Assembly: GCA_910586275.1 (NCBI GenBank)
Contig: CAJUIM010000002.1
Span: 1 to 64,000, forward strand
DNA from: an uncultured Lachnospiraceae bacterium
GTDB taxonomy: Bacteria; Bacillota; Clostridia; Lachnospirales; Lachnospiraceae
DNA: 64,000 nucleotides
Direction of reading: 5' to 3'
Shown: positions 57,622 through 64,000 of the stretch, piece by piece
Numbering within the stretch: the stretch's first letter is position 1
How the letters are laid out: each line of letters opens with the position of its first letter
Translations under genes and position numbers: made by a program
The notes under the pieces: model-generated
Database searches by the model: none
What the model was told of the DNA's origin: nothing
The model's input: the letters and a program-made list of their open reading frames with translations, nothing else

Positions 57622-59484
57622 TTACCCATGAAAAAATTCATAGATTCCCTTCGCAATATGCGCCGGGATTTCCGGAACTTCCGCCAGCTGTTCCACCTCC
57701 GCCTGCTTAATTTCGTCTATGGACTTAAAACACCTCATCAGTGCTTTCCTTCTGGACGGCCCGACCCCCGGGATGTCATCCAGAACAGACTTTACCTGCG
57801 TCTTGCTGCGCAGGGAACGATGATATTCAATGGCAAAGCGATGAGCCTCATCCTGTACCCGCGTCACCAGCTTAAAACCTTCCGAATGACGGTCTATGGG
57901 TATTTCCTCATTGTTGTAATACAGCCCTCTCGTCCTATGATTGTCGTCCTTCACCATCCCGCATACCGGAATCTCAATATGTAATTCCCGCAAAACTTCC
58001 AACGCAATATTGACCTGCCCTTTGCCCCCGTCCATGAGAATTAAATCCGGAAATTTCGTAAAACTCCCGAATTCTTTTTCCATTTCCTTCATATCCAGTT
58101 CCTTCTGCTCCTCCATGCCATGCACAAACCGCCGAGTCAGCACCTCTTTCATGCAGGCATAATCATCCGGCCCGGAAACGGTTTTTATCTTAAACTTCCG
58201 GTAATCACTGCGCTTGGGCTTGCCCTTTTCGAACACCACCATAGAACCTACATTGGCAAAACCGCTGATATTGGAAATATCGTAAGCTTCCATACGGCTG
58301 ATGCCCTCCACGCCGATCAGGCCGGCTATTTCCTTCACGGCACCGATTGTACGTCCTTCCTCCCGCTTTATTTTCTCTTTGTCCTGACTTAAGACAAGCG
58401 CCGCATTTTTAGCCGCCAGTTCTACCAGCTTTTCCTTGGTTCCTTTCTTCGGGACGCGTATATATACCCGGTTCCCTTTTCTTGCAGACAGCCAGCGTTC
58501 CAACACGTCAACTTCCTCTATTTCCTCCTGCAGCATCAGTTCTTTCGGAATGAAGGGCGTCCCCGCATAAAATTGCTTGACAAAATCCAGCAATATCTGC
58601 GCCCTGCCGCTTCCCGACACATGTGTCATATAGAAATGTTCCCTGCCGATTAATTTACCGTCGCGTATAAAAAAGACCTGCACCACCGCATCGTTTTCAT
58701 CCGCCGCCAATGCTATGATATCCTTATCCTCGCCGCCGCTGTCCGTAATCTTCTGTTTCTGTGCCACCTGTCTGACACTGTTATACAGATCCCTATATTT
58801 TATGGCATCCTCAAAGTCCATATTCTCGGATGCCTCCTGCATCTTACCCTCCAGTTCCTTCAAGATCGGCTGATAATTGCCGTTCAGGAAGTCCAATGCC
58901 TTATCCACCTGTTCCCGGTACTGCTCCTGGGAAACATACCCCTGGCAGGGAGCCATGCACTGCTTGATATGATGATTCAGGCAGGGTCTGTCTTTCCCCT
59001 CTTCTTTCGGCAAGTTCCGGTTACAAGTCCGCAGCATATACAGCTTGTTCATCAGTTCAATGGTATCCTTCACCGCCGCCGCGCTTGTATAAGGGCCAAA
59101 GTAGCGTGATTTGTCCTTTTTCATCTCTCTGGAGAAAAGCACCCTGGGAAAAGGTTCCCCCATGGTCACTTTAATATAAGGGTAAGTCTTATCATCCTTC
59201 AGCAGCGTATTATAACGCGGACTGTATTCTTTTATAAGATTGTTCTCCAATACCAACGCTTCCAGTTCCGAGTCCGTTATAATATACTCAAACCGGGCGA
59301 TCTGCGTCACCATCTTATCAATCTGGGGCCCGCGCCCGATATTTTTACGGAAATAAGAACGTACACGGTTATGAAGATTGATTGCTTTCCCAACATAGAT
59401 GATCGTGTCGTTCCCGTCATGCATAATATATACCCCCGGTTTCGCCGGCAGCTTCTTTAATTCCTCGTCCACATCAAACAACAT
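57622..59484 (-). CDS. uvrC: Excinuclease ABC subunit C
   Basis: 620 residues. GIY-YIG nuclease at the N-terminus ([20 protein letters not shown], 15-34), the cysteine region [15 protein letters not shown]...CMAPC near 157-179, the UvrB-binding UVR motif ([20 protein letters not shown], 208-227), the RNase H-like nuclease ([34 protein letters not shown]) and two C-terminal helix-hairpin-helix units ([13 protein letters not shown]). It makes both cuts around bulky DNA lesions with UvrAB. Ends 178 nt before GH125. Confidence 0.97.
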   Translation of the reverse strand: MLFDVDEELKKLPAKPGVYIMHDGNDTIIYVGKAINLHNRVRSYFRKNIGRGPQIDKMVTQIARFEYIITDSELEALVLENNLIKEYSPRYNTLLKDDKTYPYIKVTMGEPFPRVLFSREMKKDKSRYFGPYTSAAAVKDTIELMNKLYMLRTCNRNLPKEEGKDRPCLNHHIKQCMAPCQGYVSQEQYREQVDKALDFLNGNYQPILKELEGKMQEASENMDFEDAIKYRDLYNSVRQVAQKQKITDSGGEDKDIIALAADENDAVVQVFFIRDGKLIGREHFYMTHVSGSGRAQILLDFVKQFYAGTPFIPKELMLQEEIEEVDVLERWLSARKGNRVYIRVPKKGTKEKLVELAAKNAALVLSQDKEKIKREEGRTIGAVKEIAGLIGVEGISRMEAYDISNISGFANVGSMVVFEKGKPKRSDYRKFKIKTVSGPDDYACMKEVLTRRFVHGMEEQKELDMKEMEKEFGSFTKFPDLILMDGGKGQVNIALEVLRELHIEIPVCGMVKDDNHRTRGLYYNNEEIPIDRHSEGFKLVTRVQDEAHRFAIEYHRSLRSKTQVKSVLDDIPGVGPSRRKALMRCFKSIDEIKQAEVEQLAEVPEIPAHIAKGIYEFFHG

Positions 59485-59529
59485 TCCTCACCTGCCCTTT
59501 CCCTGTTTCCTGCCATACCGTTTCGTACT

Positions 59530-59548
59530 AGAGCGTGTCTGAAAATTC
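59530..59548 (+). repeat. Dispersed extragenic repeat, partial copy 4
   Basis: GAGCGTGTCTGAAAATTCA: only the first block of the family is present, then the sequence diverges into the hairpin below. It lies between uvrC and ftsH. Confidence 0.5.
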
Positions 59549-59570
59549 ATTCCTGGCATTTGATGCCACA

Positions 59571-59605
59571 AAGGAGGTTCTCATAAACTCAATAAGAACC
59601 TCCTT
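59571..59605 (-). terminator. Hairpin after ftsH
   Basis: AAGGAGGTTCT (59571-59581) pairs with AGAACCTCCTT (59595-59605), 11 bp, 4 nt after the ftsH stop on the minus strand. The following bases are only weakly T-rich. Confidence 0.65.
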
Positions 59606-59609
59606 GCTT

Positions 59610-61919
59610 CTATTTCTGTTCATCCATTTTTTTCTGTAAAGTATCCTCAAAATTTCCCGAAGTATTGGAAAACCGCCCGACCGGCCTCTGCTCCGAACCG
59701 TCTCCTGCCAAACTGCTTTCCCGGCTCCCGCCGCCTGCGGAGACTCCGGCATCCCTTGGATTCTCACCGTCCCGGAAAAAGTTCTCCTCCGATTTCCCGG
59801 CTTCTGTTTCCGGTTCACAGTCCGCACAGGCTGCTTCGTCTCCGGCGGCATCGGCTCCGCTTTCCGCAGGCACTTTCTCCTGTGCCGGCTTTTCCCTGCC
59901 GCCGATTGCCCCGCTTATTCCGCCCGCTGCCTCTGTGCTGCTTTCCGCCTTGTTGCTTTCCTCTTCCTCCGGTTCCGGAAGCCCTTTTTCTTTTCGGTAG
60001 ATTGCCATAAACTCCTTACCGGTTATAGTTTCCTTCTCTATCAGATGAGCCGCCAGCTTATCCATCAATTCCCTGTTTTCGGCCAGCATGCTCTTGGCTT
60101 CCTCGTAACATCCTTTCAGAATATTCATAACTTCGGTATCCACATCCGCCTCGGTTACGTCGCTGCAGTTCATGGTGGAACCGCCTCCCAGATATTCGTT
60201 CTCCACCGTGGCCAGCCCCATCAGGCCGAACCTTTCGCTCATGCCGAATCTGGTCACCATATTCTTAGCAATATTGGTGGCTTTCTCAATATCGTTGGCA
60301 GCACCGGTAGTCACAGTGTCAAACACAATCTCTTCCGCCGCACGTCCGCCCAGATATCCCACCAGCATATCGTGCAGTTCCGCTTTTGTATTCAGGAATT
60401 TCTCTTCCTCCGGCACCTGCATCACATAGCCCAGCGCACCCATGGTCCTTGGCACTATAGTAATCTTCTGTACCGGTTCCGCATTTTTCTGCAGCGCACT
60501 CAGCAGCGCATGCCCCACCTCATGATAGGACACGATTTTACGTTCTTCCTTGCTCATAATGCGGTCTTTCTTCTCTTTCCCCACAAGCACCTGTTCCACT
60601 GCTTCAAACAAGTCCTGCTGGCAGACATATTCCCTGCCTTTCTGCACCGCATTGATGGCCGCCTCGTTAATCATATTGGCCAAGTCCGCACCCACTGCGC
60701 CGCTGGTAGCCAATGCAATGGCATCCAAATCTACGCTGTCATCCATCAGCACATCTTTTGCATGCACTTTTAGGATCTCCACCCGGCCTTTCAGATCCGG
60801 CTTGTCGACAATAATCCTGCGGTCAAACCTTCCCGGCCGGAGCAATGCCTTGTCCAATATTTCCGGACGGTTAGTGGCTCCTAAGATAAGAATGCCTTTG
60901 GAAGTATCGAAACCATCCATTTCGGACAGAAGCTGATTCAGTGTCTGCTCGCGCTCTTCATTCCCTCCGCCGTACTTGGAATCCCTGCTGCGGCCAATCG
61001 CATCTATTTCATCAATAAACACAATACAAGGCGCATTTTTCGTAGCCTCTTTGAACAAATCCCTGACGCGGGAAGCGCCTACGCCCACATACAGTTCAAT
61101 AAAATCCGACCCGGCCAGCGAAAAGAACGGTACATGCGCCTCGCCCGCCACCGCTTTTGCCAAAAGCGTCTTGCCGGTTCCGGGAGGTCCTACCAACAGT
61201 GCGCCCTTCGGCAGTTTCGCTCCGATCTTTGCATATTTCCCCGGATTATGAAGAAAATCCACCACTTCCTGCAGAGACTCTTTCGCCTCGTCTTCCCCTG
61301 CCACATCCTTAAATGTCACGCCAGTCTCTTTCTCGACATAAACTTTAGCGTTGCTCTTGCCCACGCCCATCATTCCGCCGCCGCTCTTGGACATCCGGCG
61401 AAAGAGAAAACTGAGCAGCACCCACATCAGTAAAATAGGCAGGATATAGGTGAGAATAATGGAAAGCAGCATCCCCGAACCATCGGGAACCACACCGTTT
61501 ACATCCACTTCGTGTTCCAGCAGGAACTGAGTCAGCCCGTCGTCCGCAATACGCCCGGTGTAATAAGTCACCGCTGCCATGGCATAAGGATTATCCCCCC
61601 CGCCCTGCCGCTCAGGCACAATGTTGATCCGGTCCGTGTCAATTTCCACGCTCTTCACTTCACCGTTTTCCACCATCGTGATAAATTCGTTATAAGTAAT
61701 CTCCCGTTCCGTGCCCCCGGTCATAATCTTCATGAAATAACTCATGCACAGAAGAGTAATCAGCGCGGCCACTAAAAGCAGCACGATACTCTGCCGCTTC
61801 GGATCCTCACCGTTCCCCCCTGAACCGGAACCATTGTTATTTCCGTTATTATTATTCTGGCCGCCGCGGTTGCCGTTATAACCGCCGCCGTCATATTGGT
61901 TTAAATTATTGTTATCCAT
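59610..61919 (-). CDS. ftsH: ATP-dependent membrane protease FtsH
   Basis: 769 residues, about 100-150 longer than usual. An Asn/Gly-rich N-terminal tail (1-40), helix 42-63, outer loop, helix 150-173. AAA core: Walker A GPPGTGKT 244-251, Walker B CIVFIDEIDAIG, second region of homology ATNRPEILDKALLRPGRFDR. Protease: SYHEVGHALL with the zinc motif HEVGH, and later an Asp ligand. From about residue 640 a disordered acidic tail (PEPEEEESNKAESS...) contains a CADC pair and ends in a short helix. It degrades membrane and regulatory proteins. Confidence 0.96.
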   Translation of the reverse strand: MDNNNLNQYDGGGYNGNRGGQNNNNGNNNGSGSGGNGEDPKRQSIVLLLVAALITLLCMSYFMKIMTGGTEREITYNEFITMVENGEVKSVEIDTDRINIVPERQGGGDNPYAMAAVTYYTGRIADDGLTQFLLEHEVDVNGVVPDGSGMLLSIILTYILPILLMWVLLSFLFRRMSKSGGGMMGVGKSNAKVYVEKETGVTFKDVAGEDEAKESLQEVVDFLHNPGKYAKIGAKLPKGALLVGPPGTGKTLLAKAVAGEAHVPFFSLAGSDFIELYVGVGASRVRDLFKEATKNAPCIVFIDEIDAIGRSRDSKYGGGNEEREQTLNQLLSEMDGFDTSKGILILGATNRPEILDKALLRPGRFDRRIIVDKPDLKGRVEILKVHAKDVLMDDSVDLDAIALATSGAVGADLANMINEAAINAVQKGREYVCQQDLFEAVEQVLVGKEKKDRIMSKEERKIVSYHEVGHALLSALQKNAEPVQKITIVPRTMGALGYVMQVPEEEKFLNTKAELHDMLVGYLGGRAAEEIVFDTVTTGAANDIEKATNIAKNMVTRFGMSERFGLMGLATVENEYLGGGSTMNCSDVTEADVDTEVMNILKGCYEEAKSMLAENRELMDKLAAHLIEKETITGKEFMAIYRKEKGLPEPEEEESNKAESSTEAAGGISGAIGGREKPAQEKVPAESGADAAGDEAACADCEPETEAGKSEENFFRDGENPRDAGVSAGGGSRESSLAGDGSEQRPVGRFSNTSGNFEDTLQKKMDEQK

Positions 61920-61954
61920 TCTACGCTCCTATTCCTATCACTCTTGCCTTTTCT

Positions 61955-61983
61955 ATTATAGAGACTGCTTTTCGATAAATCAA
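61955..61983 (-). promoter_or_regulatory. Promoter of ftsH
   Basis: Minus strand TTGATT (complement of 61978-61983), 17-nt spacer, TATAAT (complement of 61955-61960), 36 nt before the ATG. Confidence 0.8.
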
Positions 61984-62069
61984 TAATATATTTGTGAAAT
62001 ATTTCGCAATCTATTAAAGATTTCTAAATTTTTTCCTGCAAACAGTAGATTTTTGGTGCTTGTTCATTG

Positions 62070-62311
62070 TATAATACATAGGTTATTTATTCTTTTGACA
62101 GCATTCCAAAATAAAATCCCGGCAACATTCACCATGGCGCTTAGACAAACCCAAAATTGGTTTCAGGAATGGCACTTGGCCCAATGCCCGCCGGAACAAT
62201 GGAACAGGAGGCACCCCAAACAGCCCCCTGACCCGCTGCCTACAGGAATAAACAGCAAAAGTTACCGAAACAGACATTGAAAAAGCAGAGAGCAGAGATA
62301 GGAAGACTTGA
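62070..62311 (+). promoter_or_regulatory. -10 element and long leader before the DUF1846 gene
   Basis: TATAAT at 62070-62075 with a poor -35 (GATTTT, 16-nt spacer). If used, it gives a leader of about 230 nt before the ATG at 62312. The leader is GC-rich in the middle with several possible stems (GGCACTTGGCCCAATGCC at 62173-62190 and GGGGGCTG/CAGCCCCC-like blocks) but matches no riboswitch I know. No convincing gene lies in it. Confidence 0.4.
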
Positions 62312-63796
62312 ATGAAGATAGGATTTGACAATAATAAATACTTAAAAATGCAGTCGGAGCATATTCGTGAAAGGATTGCCCAATTTGACAATAAATTATA
62401 TTTGGAATTTGGCGGAAAACTGTTTGACGACAATCATGCCTCCCGGGTTCTTCCCGGCTTTCAGCCTGACAGCAAGCTGAAAATGCTGCTTCAGTTAAAA
62501 GAACAGGCCGAAATCGTTATCGTCATAAGTGCCGATGCCATTGAAAAGAATAAAGTGCGCGGGGACTTAGGCATTACTTATGATTTGGATGTACTCCGGC
62601 TAATTGATGCTTTCCGTTCCATTGAACTGTATGTGGGGAGCGTAGTCATTACCCGATATACCGGACAGCCTGCCGCAGATCACTTCCGCGAACGGCTTTC
62701 CCACTTAGGCATTAAATCTTATCTGCATTATGTGATAGAAGGCTATCCGGGCAATATCAGCCACATTGTCAGCGAAGAAGGCTACGGAAAAAATGACTAC
62801 ATAGAGACTTCCAAGCCCTTGGTAGTCATTACCGCCCCCGGTCCCGGCAGCGGGAAAATGGCCACTTGCCTTTCCCAGCTTTACCATGAACATAAACGCG
62901 GCATCAAAGCAGGATATGCTAAATTCGAGACTTTTCCGGTTTGGAACCTGCCGCTCAGCCATCCGGTGAACGTAGCCTATGAAGCTGCTACCGCCGATTT
63001 AAACGATGTAAACATGATAGACCCTTTTCATTTGGAAGCCTATGGAAAGACTACGATAAACTATAACCGGGATGTGGAAATCTTTCCTGTGCTGAATTCC
63101 ATGTTTGAGCATATCCTTGGAGGAAGCCCCTATAAATCACCTACGGATATGGGGGTCAACATGGCAGGAAACTGCATTATCGACGATGAAATATGCAGGG
63201 AAGCTTCCCAACAGGAAATTATACGCCGTTACTGCCAAGCCCGCTACGAACAGAAAAAAGACCGCCTAGGCGCCAAAGAAACCGTGTATAAACTGGAACT
63301 CCTGATGAAACAGGCCGGCATCGCCACCGAAGACCGCAAAGTCATTCCCGTCGCCATGATGCGTCAGGAAAACACCGGCCATCCGGCTGCCGCCATCCAG
63401 CTGCCTGACGGGCAGATCATCACCGGAAAGACCTCTGCTCTTTTAGGAGCTTCGGCGGCCGCACTGCTCAATGCCTTAAAAACTTTAGCCCATATCGACC
63501 ACACCAGGCATTTGATATCGCCTGCCGCCATTGAGCCGATACAGACGCTGAAAACCGACTATCTTGGCAGCCATAATCCCCGGCTGCATACGGATGAAAT
63601 ATTGATCGCGCTTTCCACCAGCGCAGCTGCGGACGAAACGGCACGGCTGGCCCTCTCCCAGCTGCCGAAACTGAAAGACTGCGAAGTACATTCTACGGTA
63701 ATCCTATCAACCGTAGACGAAAATATATTCCGAAAACTGGGAATGCGGCTGACTTGCGAACCGGTCTATGAGACAAACCGCATATTCCATCCATAA
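62312..63796 (+). CDS. DUF1846 family protein
   Basis: 494 residues, the family length. It begins [20 protein letters not shown], with [20 protein letters not shown] near 47, a nucleotide-loop-like [20 protein letters not shown] near 172, and [20 protein letters not shown] near 212. These match DUF1846 (PF08903), found across Firmicutes; structural work placed it near P-loop/phosphotransfer-type folds but its reaction is unestablished. Cytoplasmic, single gene, divergent from ftsH. Confidence 0.9.
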   Translation: MKIGFDNNKYLKMQSEHIRERIAQFDNKLYLEFGGKLFDDNHASRVLPGFQPDSKLKMLLQLKEQAEIVIVISADAIEKNKVRGDLGITYDLDVLRLIDAFRSIELYVGSVVITRYTGQPAADHFRERLSHLGIKSYLHYVIEGYPGNISHIVSEEGYGKNDYIETSKPLVVITAPGPGSGKMATCLSQLYHEHKRGIKAGYAKFETFPVWNLPLSHPVNVAYEAATADLNDVNMIDPFHLEAYGKTTINYNRDVEIFPVLNSMFEHILGGSPYKSPTDMGVNMAGNCIIDDEICREASQQEIIRRYCQARYEQKKDRLGAKETVYKLELLMKQAGIATEDRKVIPVAMMRQENTGHPAAAIQLPDGQIITGKTSALLGASAAALLNALKTLAHIDHTRHLISPAAIEPIQTLKTDYLGSHNPRLHTDEILIALSTSAAADETARLALSQLPKLKDCEVHSTVILSTVDENIFRKLGMRLTCEPVYETNRIFHP

Positions 63797-64000
63797 GCCT
63801 GCCGCAAAACATTCACGCAAACCAAGCCAAACGGCACAGCACCAATGTCATAAACGGAAACCGCAGCCTGCCGGAAAAATGATGTTTTTTCGTAATCTCA
63901 TGAACGGAAGCCGCAGCCCGCGTCAGGAATCCTGTTTTTTACTCGAACCTTCGAAAAACGCCGGCACTTAGGCACTGTATTTTAGAGTGTGCTTGAAAAT
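63797..64000. other. Intergenic end region with a direct repeat and a repeat-family start
   Basis: No gene is seen. Two near-identical stretches, ATAAACGGAAACCGCAGCCT at 63852-63871 and ATGAACGGAAGCCGCAGCCC at 63900-63919, lie 48 nt apart, each followed by a T run (near 63885 and 63934) that could act as a terminator. At 63981-64000 AGAGTGTGCTTGAAAAT begins another copy of the dispersed extragenic repeat, cut off by the window edge. Confidence 0.5.

Noticed and set aside
59528..59851. Leftward frame overlapping the end of ftsH
   Set aside because: It is out of phase with the FtsH tail and read from the same low-complexity DNA; no start signal.
62053..62280. Rightward open frame in the ftsH-DUF1846 gap
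   Set aside because: No ribosome site, odd composition and overlap with the promoter region make it unlikely to be a gene.

Overview
The window reads as part of a Firmicutes chromosome, most likely a gut Lachnospiraceae-type Clostridium. This is inferred from strong AGGAGG ribosome sites, TTGACA/TATAAT promoters, YesMN-type sugar regulation, and an oleate hydratase, nickel-pincer (Lar) and alpha-mannosidase gene content. Two parts are evident: a lysogenic phage (about 1-20790) and ordinary chromosome (20790-64000).

Prophage (1-20790). It is visibly more AT-rich than the chromosome and packed with tiny genes. The leftward strand carries the lytic transcript. From right to left this runs through early regulators, RecT, a PD-(D/E)XK nuclease, a HerA-like ATPase, RusA, a DUF4373-type replication protein, a methyltransferase-like protein and a free-standing HNH endonuclease, then small genes, terminase small and large subunits and more small genes to the left edge; portal and structural genes must lie beyond it. 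The rightward strand carries the lysogeny genes: CI-like repressor, ImmA/IrrE-like partner, a zinc-ribbon/DUF4352 membrane protein and the tyrosine integrase, which abuts an att site made of the 3' end of a tRNA-Ser gene. Between 14.5 and 17.5 kb, tiny genes alternate in direction, and several rightward ones share a promoter plus 5'-hairpin leader. Two operator regions can be read directly: three 17-bp sites at 17535-17612 and two 19-bp sites at 6544-6598.

Chromosome, 21-41 kb: oleate hydratase with a TetR regulator and a chemoreceptor; an APH-fold kinase resembling N-acetylhexosamine 1-kinase; a complete set for nickel-pincer cofactor synthesis and nickel uptake (larMN-larQ-larO-larB-larC-larE; larA not present here); glutamine synthetase; an AT-rich patch with a DUF3267 metalloprotease, an XRE/membrane-protein pair and gene remnants; a TSUP-type anion transporter; a second chemoreceptor; and an iron-dependent alcohol dehydrogenase.

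Chromosome, 42-57.4 kb: one leftward locus for mannose-rich glycans. GH125 and GH38 alpha-mannosidases, a YesM/YesN-type two-component pair, a CUT1 ABC importer with two paralogous binding lipoproteins, a GH130 beta-mannoside phosphorylase and a ROK sugar kinase fit together as uptake, trimming and phosphorolysis of N-glycan-like oligomannosides (functional inference). The import ATPase is not encoded here. The window ends with housekeeping genes uvrC, ftsH and a DUF1846 protein.

Structure beyond genes includes a dispersed extragenic repeat (five whole or partial copies), a 124-nt self-complementary element at 38227-38350, five tandem repeats of about 28 nt at 37311-37452, and alternative hairpins over the integrase start. 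All functions are assigned by reading sequence alone; no database search was run.
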